From assembly GCF_040253615.1 (NCBI RefSeq), contig NZ_JBEJGY010000004.1, forward strand, positions 1,178,001-1,242,000: DNA of 64,000 bases. The letters are read 5' to 3'. This document shows, one piece after another, positions 18,381-27,205 of this stretch; position 1 is the first letter of the stretch; the number at the start of each line of letters is the position of its first letter. The translations under genes and the position numbers were made by a program. Under the pieces are notes generated by a model. The model saw only the letters and a list, made by a program, of their open reading frames with translations, did no database searches and was not told where the DNA came from. This stretch comes from Streptomyces sp. Edi4. GTDB lineage: Bacteria > Actinomycetota > Actinomycetes > Streptomycetales > Streptomycetaceae.

Positions 18381-18429
18381 CGTCCCATTGTGCGCCCCCC
18401 GAACCAGCCGGGGGCGACGGGCCGCGGCC

Positions 18430-19269
18430 TCACCCCCACAGCGCCTTGACCGCGTCGGCGTGCGCGGGCGCCTGGGCCAGACCCGCCCTTGCCGCGGGAG
18501 CACGCCGCGCCGGGTCGAGGGTGCCGCGCCCGAAGGCCTTCTTCGCGGCGGCGTCGGGGGTGATGAGCACCACCCGGGCGCCCTCGGCGGTGAGCCGGGC
18601 CGCCTGCGCGGCCGGCGACTCGAGCGGCCCGCCGCCCTGCGGGCTGGGGGCGATGATCACCACGCGGCGGCAGCCGGCGGCCAGCTGGGCGTTGGCCGTG
18701 GAGTGCAGGCCGCCGTCCATCCAGCGGCGCCCCTCGATGGTGACGGGCGGCCACACCAGCGGCACGGCGCAGCTCGCCGCGACCGCGTCGACGAGCGGTA
18801 CGCCGCTGTCCCGGTCGAAGACCCTCAGCTCGCCGGTGTCCACGGCGACCGACGTGATCCTCAGGGCCCGCTCGGGCCACTCGTGCGAGAGCAGCCGCTC
18901 GGCGATGACCGCGCGCCGCTCGGACTCGGCCGGGGCGGGCGCGGCGAGGGCCATCCGGCCGAGCTTCACGCCGTAGGCCTCGGGAGTACGAGAGGTGAGC
19001 AGCGCCCGCGCGTAACGGAAGATCCTGCCCGGACCGAGGCTTGCGCCGGTCTCCCCGCGCGGGCTTGCCAGTTGGCGCTCGTACAGCTCCCCGAGACCGC
19101 CGGGGCGCGCCCCGATGTTCACGCCGACGACGGAGCCCGCCGAGCTCCCGATCACCAGAGCGGCGTCGGTCACGTCCACGCCCGCTTCGGCGAGGCCGTG
19201 CAGGATGCCGATCTCCCAGCCCACGCCGGTGAGCCCGCCCGAACCGAGTACCAGCGCCGTGTCATCCAT
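18430..19269 (-). CDS. Patatin-like phospholipase
   Basis: 279-aa patatin-family lipid acyl hydrolase. The oxyanion-hole motif GSGGLTG is near residue 8. The nucleophile elbow GSSAGS (GXSXG) is near residue 41, and the catalytic Asp is in the DGG of WMDGGLHS near residue 183, giving a complete Ser-Asp dyad. No signal peptide, so probably cytoplasmic or membrane-associated. The ATG at 19267-19269 is chosen because upstream sequence is non-homologous. It is 68 bases after tuf3 on the same strand. Confidence 0.92.
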   Translation of the reverse strand: MDDTALVLGSGGLTGVGWEIGILHGLAEAGVDVTDAALVIGSSAGSVVGVNIGARPGGLGELYERQLASPRGETGASLGPGRIFRYARALLTSRTPEAYGVKLGRMALAAPAPAESERRAVIAERLLSHEWPERALRITSVAVDTGELRVFDRDSGVPLVDAVAASCAVPLVWPPVTIEGRRWMDGGLHSTANAQLAAGCRRVVIIAPSPQGGGPLESPAAQAARLTAEGARVVLITPDAAAKKAFGRGTLDPARRAPAARAGLAQAPAHADAVKALWG

Positions 19270-19337
19270 GATCACAGTGTGCCGTGCCGCCAACGGCCCG
19301 CCGCCACCAGGGTGTTGGTGGCGGGCGGACCGGACGG

Positions 19338-20522
19338 TCACAGGACCGTGGCGACCGTCCCGGCGCCGACGGTTCGGCCGCCCTCGCGGATGGCGAAGCC
19401 GAGCCCCGGCTCCAGCGGGGTGTCACGGTCGAGCTCCACCGTCATGGTGACCGTCTCACCGGGCCGCGCGACGGCGAGTTCGCCGAGGTCCACGTCGCCG
19501 GCCACGTCCGCGGTGCGCAGGTAGAACTGCGGGCGGTAGCCGGTGGCGATGGGCGTGGAGCGGCCGCCCTCGCGGGTGGACAGGACGTACACCTGGGCGG
19601 TGAACCTGCGGCTCGGTATGACGCTGCCGGGCTCGGCGGCCACGTGCCCCCTGCGCACCGCGTCGCGTGGCACCCCGCGCAGGAGCAGCGCGACGTTGTC
19701 GCCCGCCTGCGCGCGGTCCATCGGTTTGCCGAATGTCTCAAGGCCGGTGACCACCGACTCCACGTCGGCACCCAGGACATGGACCCGGTCTCCGACCCGC
19801 ACCGTGCCGCGTTCGACGGCGCCGATCACGACGGTGCCGCGCCCGGTGATGGTGAGCACGTTCTCGACCGGCAGCAGGAACGGCGCGTCCACATAGCGCT
19901 CGGGCAGCGGCACGTAGGTGTCAACGGCGTCGAGCAGCGCGCCGATCGCCTCCGTCCACCGCTGCTCGCCCGCAAGCGCCTTGAGGCCGGAGACGCGCAC
20001 GACGGGCACGGCGTCGCCGCCGTAACCGTGGGCCGAGAGCAGGTCGCGCACCTCGAGCTCGACGAGGTCGGTCAGTGCCGCGTCCTCGCCGTCGTCGACG
20101 GCGTCCGCCTTGTTGAGCGCCACCACGATGTGGTTGACGCCCACTTGGCGGGCGAGCAGGACGTGCTCGGCGGTCTGCGGCATGACGCCGTCGAGCGCCG
20201 ATACGACGAGGATCGCCCCGTCGAGCTGGGCGGCGCCCGTGACCATGTTCTTGACGTAGTCGGCGTGGCCCGGCATGTCGACGTGCGCGTAGTGACGGGT
20301 GTCGGTCTCGTACTCGACGTGCGCGAGGTTGATGGTGATGCCGCGGGCGGCCTCCTCCGGGGCCCGGTCGATGCGGTCGGACGGGACGAACCGGGTGGCG
20401 CCGTCCCGCTCGGCGAGGACTTTGGTGATGGCGGCGGTCAGGGTCGTCTTGCCGTGGTCGACATGGCCCATGGTGCCGATGTTGAGGTGGGGCTTGGTGC
20501 GTACGTATGCCGTCTTGGGCAT
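19338..20522 (-). CDS. tuf3: Divergent elongation factor Tu (EF-Tu3)
   Basis: 394-aa EF-Tu that carries aminoacyl-tRNA to the ribosome with GTP. G1 is GHVDHGKTT, the effector loop is [14 protein letters not shown], and the EF-Tu domains 2 and 3 are complete. It departs from the main EF-Tu at usually invariant spots: G3 is DMPGH rather than DCPGH, G4 is NKAD rather than NKCD, and SGLKAL replaces SALKAL. This matches the divergent, non-essential Tuf3 of S. coelicolor and S. ramocissimus, whose gene is reported under positive stringent control. It stands alone, without rpsL, rpsG or fusA beside it, as expected for tuf3. Confidence 0.93.
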   Translation of the reverse strand: MPKTAYVRTKPHLNIGTMGHVDHGKTTLTAAITKVLAERDGATRFVPSDRIDRAPEEAARGITINLAHVEYETDTRHYAHVDMPGHADYVKNMVTGAAQLDGAILVVSALDGVMPQTAEHVLLARQVGVNHIVVALNKADAVDDGEDAALTDLVELEVRDLLSAHGYGGDAVPVVRVSGLKALAGEQRWTEAIGALLDAVDTYVPLPERYVDAPFLLPVENVLTITGRGTVVIGAVERGTVRVGDRVHVLGADVESVVTGLETFGKPMDRAQAGDNVALLLRGVPRDAVRRGHVAAEPGSVIPSRRFTAQVYVLSTREGGRSTPIATGYRPQFYLRTADVAGDVDLGELAVARPGETVTMTVELDRDTPLEPGLGFAIREGGRTVGAGTVATVL

Positions 20523-20618
20523 GGCTGAGTGTCCCTCGCGTGGTCGCGGAGCTGAGCTGGGACCCCTGGGTCCGGCCGACCCTCCCCGTGCGGGGTCCGC
20601 CGGAATGTCCGGGAAGGG

Positions 20619-20750
20619 TCAGCTTCGGGCGCAGCCGTGGGGCGCTGCGGACGCGACGGCGTCGGTGGCCGTGAGGACGGCAGCCTTCGGCGCGTCCGCG
20701 ATCGCGGACGGCACTGCGAGGAAGGCGTACCTGGACATGTCGCCGATCAT
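20619..20750 (-). CDS. Possible 43-aa small protein upstream of tuf3
   Basis: Short ORF starting MIGDMSRYAFLAVPSAIADAP with strongly G/C-biased third positions and codon use like real genes here, ending 97 bases before the tuf3 start on the same strand. No close ribosome site; a start at the second ATG (20736-20738) is equally possible. It could be a small hypothetical protein or leader of the tuf3 transcript, or chance. The rest of 20523-20954 shows no other gene. Confidence 0.35.
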   Translation of the reverse strand: MIGDMSRYAFLAVPSAIADAPKAAVLTATDAVASAAPHGCARS

Positions 20751-20859
20751 CCCTGGTGGGCGGCGCCGCGTCGAATGGTTTTCCCCACAGGGAGTTGGGG
20801 CGCGGAGGCCGGCAAACCAGGTTTCCGTCTGGAGGCGGTGAGCACGAGATGCCGGGCGG

Positions 20860-20925
20860 CGGGCGGCGGCATGGAACGTCACTTACGGCGGGCGGGCGGC
20901 GGTATGGAACGTCGCTTACGGCGAG
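20860..20925. repeat. Two-copy 33-bp tandem repeat
   Basis: Copies at 20860-20892 and 20893-20925 differ at only three positions and share the core ATGGAACGTC. The unit is a multiple of three, and in the frame of the downstream TVP38 gene each copy encodes a GGGMER-type segment with its own ATG. The unit therefore duplicates a possible start region 30-90 bases upstream of the annotated start. Confidence 0.8.
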
Positions 20926-20954
20926 CGGGCGCCCGGGTCGGTTACTCTCCCCGG

Positions 20955-21668
20955 ATGTTCGAGCCCGCTGCCCGACCCCTGTCCGGCCTCGCCGTCCGCT
21001 GCGGCAGAGCCCTGCTCTCGCCCTGGTCGCGGTTCGCGCTGCTCGTGCTGGTGCTCGCGGCCGCCGGGTCCGCCGTGCTCGTCCTCCAGCCGCAGCGGCT
21101 GCTCGCCGACGGCTGGCCGCCGCACGTGGGCGGGGCGGGCGCGATGGCGCTCTTCGCGGTGGCGTACGGGCTGTGCACCGCCGCGTTCGTGCCCCGCCCT
21201 CTCCTCAACCTGGCCGCCGGCGCCCTCTTCGCCACCCAGGCCGGACTCGTCTGCGCGCTCGCGGGCACGGTGCTCGGCGCGGGCATCTCCTTCGGCCTGG
21301 TCCGGGTGCTCGGACAGGACGCGCTGCGCCCACTGCTGCGCGGACGCTGGCTGACGGCGGCGGACGGTCAGCTGTCGCGGCACGGGTTCCGTTCGATGAT
21401 GGCGATCCGCCTTTTCCCCGGAGTCCCGTTCGCCGCCGCCAACTACTGCGCGGCCGTCTCACGCATGGGGTGGACGCCCTTCCTGCTGGCGACCGGGCTG
21501 GGCTCGGTGCCCAACACTCTGGCGTACGTGATCGCGGGCAGCAGCGCGTCGTCACCGACCTCGCCCGCGTTTGTCATCGCGATGGGCTTCATCGTCCTGA
21601 GCGGCGTGGCCGCCGCGGCCGTCGCCTGGCGCAAACGGCACGGGCTGCGGCGGCGCGGGACGCAGTGA
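20955..21668 (+). CDS. TVP38/TMEM64 (VTT) family membrane protein
   Basis: 237-aa polytopic membrane protein of the VTT/TVP38 family, distantly related to DedA. Family elements are FVPRPLLNLAAGALFA near residue 78, GTVLGAGISFGLVRVLG near 105 and the conserved FRSMMAIRLFPGVPFAAANY near 150. The start MFEPAARPL at 20955 is likely. The frame stays open upstream through the 33-bp tandem repeat, where two more ATGs occur, so a slightly longer product is possible. Function is likely in lipid scrambling or envelope homeostasis, as for relatives. Confidence 0.88.
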   Translation: MFEPAARPLSGLAVRCGRALLSPWSRFALLVLVLAAAGSAVLVLQPQRLLADGWPPHVGGAGAMALFAVAYGLCTAAFVPRPLLNLAAGALFATQAGLVCALAGTVLGAGISFGLVRVLGQDALRPLLRGRWLTAADGQLSRHGFRSMMAIRLFPGVPFAAANYCAAVSRMGWTPFLLATGLGSVPNTLAYVIAGSSASSPTSPAFVIAMGFIVLSGVAAAAVAWRKRHGLRRRGTQ

Positions 21669-21985
21669 CGCGGGGCACGGTGACATCGGGCGCGGTGACA
21701 CGGAGCGCGGTGACATCGGGCGCGGTGACACGGAGCGCGGTGGCGCCGGCCGCGGTGGCGCGATGACGCCGGGCGCGGTGACGTCGGGCGCGGTGACGTC
21801 GGGCGATGTCGGAGTGGTGACGCCTCGGGTGTGATGTCCGCGGCGGCCTCGCAGGAGGGGGCCCGGGCTCGCCCCAGCAGACGTGGCGCCCGGGGTTACG
21901 TCGCCGGAGCGGCGGCCGAGTTACGTCGCGGCGCGGCGTCCGGGTTACCTCGCAGGAGTGGCGGCCAGGTCACCCCTTCGGGGAC
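21665..21985. repeat. Low-complexity tandem repeat arrays between TVP38 and uppP
   Basis: Bases 21665-21807 hold about nine imperfect copies of a 15-bp unit of the form GTGACrysGGrGCGCG, two alternating as a 30-bp pair. Bases 21885-21976 hold about four copies of a 24-25-bp unit (GCGGCGkCCGrGTTACGTCGC). The first array begins inside the TVP38 stop codon. No convincing gene lies in 21669-22215; open frames there are a consequence of repeat composition. Confidence 0.8.
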
Positions 21986-22215
21986 GTGAGGCCCGGGTCG
22001 TCCCGGCGGACGTGGTGCCCACGCGCGCACCCCGCACCCCCCCTTCCCCCAAGACGCAGCCGCACGGCAACCGCGCGTTCACCCGCCGTCGCTACCGTGC
22101 CCCTCGATCCGCGCGAGATCACCGGCGCGGCCGTGCGGCCACGCGGGCGCCCCGGCCGGCCCGGTGGTGCCCGGCCGGCTCTCGCCCCGACCCCTCTTGG
22201 ATGGCGCAGCAACCC

Positions 22216-23088
22216 ATGTCTTGGTTCGAATCGTTCATACTCGGGCTCGTCCAGGGTCTTACGGAGTTCCTGCCCATCTCCTCCAGCGCCCATCTGCGCC
22301 TGACCGCCGCGTTCGCCGGCTGGCACGACCCGGGTGCCGCGTTCACCGCCATCACCCAGATCGGCACGGAGACGGCCGTGCTCATCTACTTCCGCGCGGA
22401 CATCGCGCGCATCGTCTCCACCTGGTTCCGCTCGCTCACCAACCGTTCGCTGCGCGGTGACAGCGACGCGCGCATGGGCTGGCTCGTCATCGTGGGCTCG
22501 ATTCCGATCGGGGTGCTGGGCCTCGTCCTGAAGGACCAGATCGCCACCTCCTTCCGCGATCTGCGGGTGATCGCGACCACGCTCGTGGTGATGGGTGTCG
22601 TGCTGGGCGTCGCCGACCGTCTCGCGGCGCGTGACGAGTCCGGCGGGCGCCACCGCGCGGCCAGGGAACGCAAGTCGCTGAATGAGCTCAGCACCCGCGA
22701 CGGCCTGACCTACGGAGTGTGCCAGGCCATGGCGCTCATCCCCGGCGTCTCCCGCTCCGGCGCCACCATCAGCGGCGGTCTCCTGATGGGCTACACCCGT
22801 GAGGCGGCGGCGCGTTACTCCTTTCTGCTCGCCGTCCCGGCCGTCCTCGCCTCGGGCGTCTTCGAGTTGAAGGACGCGGGCGGGCCCGGGCAGGCTCCGA
22901 TGCTTCCCACCCTGTTCGCGGCGGTCATCGCCTTCGCAGTGGGTTACGCGGTCATCGCGTGGTTCATGTCCTTCATCTCCAGCAAGAGCTTCATGCCGTT
23001 CGTGCTCTACCGCATCGTGCTGGGCGTCGCCCTGTTCGCCCTCATCGGCGCCGGACTGCTCGAGCCGGACGCGGGCGGCGGGCTCTGA
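22216..23088 (+). CDS. uppP: Undecaprenyl-diphosphatase (UppP/BacA)
   Basis: 290-aa integral membrane phosphatase that dephosphorylates undecaprenyl diphosphate, recycling the lipid carrier for peptidoglycan and wall polymers. Both family signatures are present: [16 protein letters not shown] near residue 16, with the catalytic Glu and Ser/His, and the phosphate-binding [11 protein letters not shown] near residue 178 with the catalytic Arg. The start MSWFESFI at 22216 matches the family N-terminus; an in-frame ATG five codons upstream (22201) is the alternative. No strong ribosome site is visible. Confidence 0.95.
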   Translation: MSWFESFILGLVQGLTEFLPISSSAHLRLTAAFAGWHDPGAAFTAITQIGTETAVLIYFRADIARIVSTWFRSLTNRSLRGDSDARMGWLVIVGSIPIGVLGLVLKDQIATSFRDLRVIATTLVVMGVVLGVADRLAARDESGGRHRAARERKSLNELSTRDGLTYGVCQAMALIPGVSRSGATISGGLLMGYTREAAARYSFLLAVPAVLASGVFELKDAGGPGQAPMLPTLFAAVIAFAVGYAVIAWFMSFISSKSFMPFVLYRIVLGVALFALIGAGLLEPDAGGGL

Positions 23089-23117
23089 ACGGGCCGCCCG
23101 ATCACGGCGGTTGGGCC

Positions 23118-23495
23118 TCAGCCGGCCGCGGGGCCCGGCCCGTCCCCCTTCAGCTCCTCCGCGCGCAGCGCCAGGTCCTGGAGCACATCGGCCGACGACA
23201 CCTCCTGCCGGCCCGAGTCGTGGACCTCGGCGAGGGCCACGAACGCCAGGCTGAAGGCGCCCACAAGCTGGCGGATCGCGCCACCCACCTCGCGCGCCAT
23301 GAGCGTCGCCATCTCCTGCGGGGTGGCCTCGGCCGGGATCTCGACGCGCGGCATCGTCTCGTTGAGCAGGGCGGTGACGATGCCGATCTCGGTGTCCCGG
23401 CCGCCCCGTTCGCCGTTCTCCTCGATGCGGCGGCGGTAGTCCCCCGCCTCGGTGAGGATGCCGATCACGCGCTTGAGAACCTCGCTCTGCTCCAT
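23118..23495 (-). CDS. Conserved hypothetical helical protein
   Basis: 125-aa, mostly alpha-helical, acidic protein (MEQSEVLKRVIGILTEAGDYRRR...). No enzyme motif, signal or transmembrane segment is apparent. The codon bias is that of a real gene and it lies convergent to uppP with a 29-base gap. I do not recognise a named family. The ATG at 23493-23495 is chosen because the in-frame extension upstream is of low complexity. Confidence 0.7.
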   Translation of the reverse strand: MEQSEVLKRVIGILTEAGDYRRRIEENGERGGRDTEIGIVTALLNETMPRVEIPAEATPQEMATLMAREVGGAIRQLVGAFSLAFVALAEVHDSGRQEVSSADVLQDLALRAEELKGDGPGPAAG

Positions 23496-23714
23496 GCCGC
23501 GAGGATAGGCGGCGCCCGCCGCCCCAGCACTCGGCAACGCCTCGCACGCGCCGCCCAGTTGAGCCACCCCGCCCACGGTCTGTCCGGATCATGCCCCCAA
23601 CCCCCCTTTCCCTGCGCCCCTTCACCTGGCTTTCACCTGGCTCAACGCACATTTGCTGGCTGAGAGTTCCCACTCCGTGGCGCTGGGTCACCTCGTGGCC
23701 GTAGGCTTGGGCTC

Positions 23715-23891
23715 ATGCCCCCGACTTTCGACCGCCGCTGCTTTCGCCCTGCCGACGTGGTGAACACGGAGATCCGCTCGCTGTGGGAGCAGTCCGACGG
23801 GCGCCTCTCGCCCGATGAGGAGGAGCGCTACCGGCGGCTCCTGATCGAGTGGGCCGCAGCGGTGAGGAGCGACGCGGCGCAGGCAGCCTGA
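23715..23891 (+). CDS. Small acidic protein, paralogue of the next gene
   Basis: 58-aa protein (MPPTFDRRCFRPADVVNTEI...). Its second half, IRSLWEQSDGRLSPDEEERYRRLLIEWAAAV, aligns with the product at 24049 (IRALVDGADGQWPAEEYERLLTEWAAAV). This mutual similarity supports that both are translated. No function is known to me; the short helix pair ending in the shared LxEWAAAV motif may mediate protein binding. Confidence 0.7.
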   Translation: MPPTFDRRCFRPADVVNTEIRSLWEQSDGRLSPDEEERYRRLLIEWAAAVRSDAAQAA

Positions 23892-24048
23892 CCTCGCGCA
23901 CGAACGGCTCGATCATGAGCCGGCGCGGCCTGATCCCGACCCCCCAAACCCCCCAAAGGCTGTGATCTTGACCACCCGGGACCCCTGTCACCTGCGCTTT
24001 GACACAAACGCGCCTCCGAAGCCGCAGCCCGGCCCGTAGCCTGGTCGC

Positions 24049-24249
24049 ATGTCTTACTCCCCCGACCGGCCCGGCACCACGCCGCCCGACGCGGATGCCG
24101 CCAACGACGCCATCCGCGCGCTCGTCGACGGCGCGGACGGACAGTGGCCGGCCGAGGAGTACGAGCGGCTGCTCACCGAGTGGGCGGCGGCCGTGGGCGA
24201 CGGCGCCCCACTCCCCGCCACGGTCACCCCCGCACGCGCCCAGGCCTGA
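24049..24249 (+). CDS. Small acidic protein, paralogue of the previous gene
   Basis: 66-aa protein (MSYSPDRPGTTPPDADAAND...) with a disordered N-terminus and the same C-terminal helical module ending LLTEWAAAV as the gene at 23715. It probably arose by local duplication. It lies 52 bases before the GNAT gene on the same strand, so all three may be co-transcribed. Function unknown. Confidence 0.7.
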   Translation: MSYSPDRPGTTPPDADAANDAIRALVDGADGQWPAEEYERLLTEWAAAVGDGAPLPATVTPARAQA

Positions 24250-24301
24250 GCCGCGCGCAATCCGGTTGCCGCGGCCGTACCCCCGGTGCTGGAGTGGCCG
24301 G

Positions 24302-25102
24302 ATGCACACCGACTCCCTGAACAGCGCCCCTGGCGACGACCTGCTCGCCGTCTTCGACCGGCAGTTGCGGCAGAACGCCGGGCCCGACGGGCGCAGCACC
24401 CGGGTCGAGCGCGTCGGCCGCGTCGTACGGCAGGTGGGCCCCGCCCCCGCGTGGAACGGCATCATCTGGTCGGACCTGACTGCGGCCGACGCGGACGCCG
24501 AAATAGCCGCGCAGGTACGCCACTTCGCGTCCCTGGGGGTCGAGTGCGAGTGGAAGCTGTACGCCCACGACCGGCCCGCCGACCTGGGCCGGCGTCTGTT
24601 GACGGCCGGTTTCGAGGCGGAGCCCGAGGAGACCGTCATGGTCGCCCACGTCGCCGACCTCGCCCTCGACGTGACGCCGCCCCCGGGCATCACACTGCGC
24701 CCCGTGACGGACGCGGCGGGCGTGGACCTGATGACGGCCGTCCGCGACGCCGCTTTCGGCGGTGACTCCTCCTCCCTCAGGGAACGGCTGCTCACCCAGC
24801 TCGCCGAGGCCCCCGACACCATCGCCGCGGTCGTGGCCATGGCCGGGGACCTGCCCGTGAGCGCGGCCCGCATGGACTTCCACACCGGCACCGAGTTCGC
24901 CAGTCTGTGGGGCGGCGGCACCCGGCCCGAGTGGCGCGGCAAGGGCATCTACCGCGCCCTGGTCGCCCATCGCGCCCGTATCGCCGCCGAGCGCGGCTAC
25001 CGCTACCTCCAGGTCGACGCCTCCGACCAGAGCCGCCCGATCCTGCGGCGCCTCGGCTTCACCCCGCTGACGGTCACGACGCCGTACCTCCTGCGCCCCT
25101 AG
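24302..25102 (+). CDS. GNAT family N-acetyltransferase
   Basis: 266-aa acetyltransferase. The acetyl-CoA-binding motif A is TRPEWRGKGIYRALVAHRARIAAERGY (about residues 203-229, R/Q-x-x-G-x-G/A form), followed by LQVDASDQSRPILRRLGF, typical of GNAT C-termini. The first 110 residues are a separate, less conserved domain. Start ATG at 24302. The stop codon TAG (25100-25102) is exactly where the IS630 element inserted; the insertion kept the stop, so the protein is intact. Confidence 0.9.
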   Translation: MHTDSLNSAPGDDLLAVFDRQLRQNAGPDGRSTRVERVGRVVRQVGPAPAWNGIIWSDLTAADADAEIAAQVRHFASLGVECEWKLYAHDRPADLGRRLLTAGFEAEPEETVMVAHVADLALDVTPPPGITLRPVTDAAGVDLMTAVRDAAFGGDSSSLRERLLTQLAEAPDTIAAVVAMAGDLPVSAARMDFHTGTEFASLWGGGTRPEWRGKGIYRALVAHRARIAAERGYRYLQVDASDQSRPILRRLGFTPLTVTTPYLLRP

Positions 25103-26236
25103 TGTTCTGAGTCGGGAATTCTGTTCAGATGTATAGGCTTGCTCTATGGCGCGGACGGGGCGGCCGAAGGCCGAGTTGACACTGTCGGATGCGGAACGGG
25201 CCGCACTCGAGGAATGGGTGCGGCGTCGTTCCACGCCGCAGGCGTGGGCCTTGCGATGTCGGATCATCCTGGGCTGTGCAACCGGTGCGTCGAACAAGGA
25301 CGTTGCGGAGCAGTTGGGTTCGACGCCTCATGCGGTGGGCCGCTGGCGGGCCCGGTTCGTGCAGTACCGGATCGCCGGTCTGGGTGACATGCCACGTCCA
25401 GGCGGTCCCAGGACCGTGACGGACGAACAGGTCGCCGCGGTGGTCACCAGGACGCTGGAATCCACTCCCAAGAACGCGACGCACTGGTCGACGCGGTCGA
25501 TGGCGAAGGAGATGGGCCTGTCGCAGTCGTCGGTGTCACGGATCTGGCGGGCGTTCGGCCTGCAGCCGCACCGCTCGGAGACCTTCAAGCTGTCGACCGA
25601 TCCGTACTTCGTCGACAAGGTCCACGATGTCGTCGGCCTGTATCTGGACCCGCCCGAGCGGGCCCTGGTGTTCTGCGTGGATGAGAAGTCGCAGATCCAG
25701 GCGCTGGACCGGTCCCAGCCCGTGTTGCCGATGATGCCCGGGGTTCCCGAGCGGGCGACCCACGACTACGTCCGCGCCGGCACCACCACCCTGTTCGCCG
25801 CGCTTGAGGTCGCCACCGGCAAAGTGACCGGTTCCCCGCACCGCAGACATCGGGCCGAGGAGTTCAAAAAGTTCCTGATCAAGCTCGACAAGGAGGTACC
25901 CGCCGACCTGGATATCCACCTCATCTGCGACAACTACGCCACCCACAAGACCCCCGCGATCAAGAAGTGGCTGCTGGCCCATCCCCGGTTCCAACTGCAC
26001 TTCACACCGACCGGCTCGTCCTGGCTGAACCTCGTCGAGCGATGGTTCGCCGAACTGACCAACAAGCAGATACGGCGAGGCGTCCACCGGTCCGTCCAGG
26101 CCCTGGAGAAGGACATCCGCAACTGGATCTCCGCCTGGAACACCGACCCGAAGCCCTACGTCTGGACGAAGACCGCGGACGAGATCCTCGAACGCCTCGC
26201 CAGTTATCTGAACAGAATTCCCGACTCAGAACACTA
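25100..26236 (+). mobile_element. IS630-family insertion sequence, complete
   Basis: Complete element with perfect terminal inverted repeats: 25100-25130 begins TAGTGTTCTGAGTCGGG and 26206-26236 is its exact 31-base complement. The outer TA at 25100-25101 and 26235-26236 is the TA target dinucleotide duplicated on insertion, characteristic of IS630/Tc1-mariner. One intact DDE transposase ORF fills it. Perfect repeats and an undamaged ORF suggest recent arrival. Confidence 0.95.
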
Positions 26237-26237
26237 G
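25146..26237 (+). CDS. IS630-family DDE transposase
   Basis: 363-aa transposase. An N-terminal winged/HTH DNA-binding region (about residues 15-120) includes NKDVAEQLGSTPHAVGRWRARF. The catalytic triad is visible: D179 in FCVDEKSQI, D262 in ICDNYATHK and E298 in LNLVERWFAE, with 35 residues between D and E (DD35E). The ATG at 25146 lies 15 bases inside the left repeat. The stop TAG uses the TA of the right end plus the first flanking base (G26237), so termination depends on the target site. Confidence 0.95.
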   Translation: MARTGRPKAELTLSDAERAALEEWVRRRSTPQAWALRCRIILGCATGASNKDVAEQLGSTPHAVGRWRARFVQYRIAGLGDMPRPGGPRTVTDEQVAAVVTRTLESTPKNATHWSTRSMAKEMGLSQSSVSRIWRAFGLQPHRSETFKLSTDPYFVDKVHDVVGLYLDPPERALVFCVDEKSQIQALDRSQPVLPMMPGVPERATHDYVRAGTTTLFAALEVATGKVTGSPHRRHRAEEFKKFLIKLDKEVPADLDIHLICDNYATHKTPAIKKWLLAHPRFQLHFTPTGSSWLNLVERWFAELTNKQIRRGVHRSVQALEKDIRNWISAWNTDPKPYVWTKTADEILERLASYLNRIPDSEH

Positions 26238-26336
26238 GTCGTGTGTTCAAAGTCCCGTCCGGCTCGGGTCGGCCCCGCCGTCCGCCGGAGCCGGCGTGCC
26301 CGCGCGCCCGGGGCCGGCCCGCGCGAGCCGGCCCGT

Positions 26337-27122
26337 TCAGGCCGGCTCGTCGAACGCCCCGTGGCGCCCGGCGCCCGCCGCGAACCGCGCCGCCCCATCG
26401 GCCGCGTCCCGCAGCGCGTGAAAGCCGTGGCGCACCTCACCGAGGAGTGCTTCCCGCTCGCTCAGGCCCTCCTGTTCGAGCAGCGCCATCCGATCGTGGC
26501 GCAGACACGTCTGGGGGAAGGCGGCGATCTCCTCGGCCAGCCGCTGCGCCGCCGCGCGTGCCGTGCCGGTGGGTACGACGCGGGTGGCGAGGCCGATGGC
26601 GTGGGCCTCCGCCGCGTCCACCGGGCGCCCGGTGAGGATCAGGTCCATGGCGCGGCCCGCCCCGATGAGGCGGGGCAGCCGCACCGTGCCGCCGTCGATC
26701 AGCGGGACGCCCCAGCGCCGGCAGAAGACCCCGAACACGGCGTCCTGCTCCACCACCCGCAGATCGCACCAGAGCGCGAGTTCGAGCCCGCCCGCCACCG
26801 CGTGCCCGGCGACGGCCGCGATCACCGGCTTGGACAGCCGCAGCCGGGTCGGGCCCATCGGGCCGTCGCCGTCCTCGGACACCGTGTTGGCGCGTTCGGT
26901 GCCCATCGCCTTGAGGTCGGCGCCCGCGCAGAACGTACCGCCCTCGCCCCACAGCACCGCGACCGCCGCGTGCTCATCCGCCTCGAAGGCGCGGAAGGCG
27001 TCGGCGAGCGCCCGCGCGGTGGGGCCGTCCACCGCGTTGCGCGCGCCGGGGCGCGACAGCACCACCGTCGTGACCGGTCCGTGCCGTTCGCTGCGTACCG
27101 CCGGAGCGCTCGTGTCCGTCAT
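26337..27122 (-). CDS. Enoyl-CoA hydratase/isomerase (crotonase) family protein
   Basis: 261-aa crotonase-fold enzyme acting on acyl-CoA thioesters. FCAGADLKAM (near residue 66) and AGHAVAGGLELAL (near 105) are the two oxyanion-hole segments. The subfamily signature VFGVFCRRWGVPLIDGGTVRLPRLIG follows. The Met at 27120-27122 is chosen as start; ten more in-frame codons upstream look non-homologous. It is divergent from the SnoaL-like gene at 27206. The particular CoA substrate is not predictable. Confidence 0.9.
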   Translation of the reverse strand: MTDTSAPAVRSERHGPVTTVVLSRPGARNAVDGPTARALADAFRAFEADEHAAVAVLWGEGGTFCAGADLKAMGTERANTVSEDGDGPMGPTRLRLSKPVIAAVAGHAVAGGLELALWCDLRVVEQDAVFGVFCRRWGVPLIDGGTVRLPRLIGAGRAMDLILTGRPVDAAEAHAIGLATRVVPTGTARAAAQRLAEEIAAFPQTCLRHDRMALLEQEGLSEREALLGEVRHGFHALRDAADGAARFAAGAGRHGAFDEPA

Positions 27123-27205
27123 GACGCCACGGTTAACACGGCGCGCCAACAAGCCACAAGCGCGGAGCCCTTGGAGTTGTCGGCCGGGAGGCGGAGACTG
27201 ACCCG

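Noticed and set aside
26237..26336. Possible second IS remnant just right of the IS630 element
   Set aside because: The sequence after the right end is simply the continuation of the reconstructed empty site; no further inverted repeat was found.
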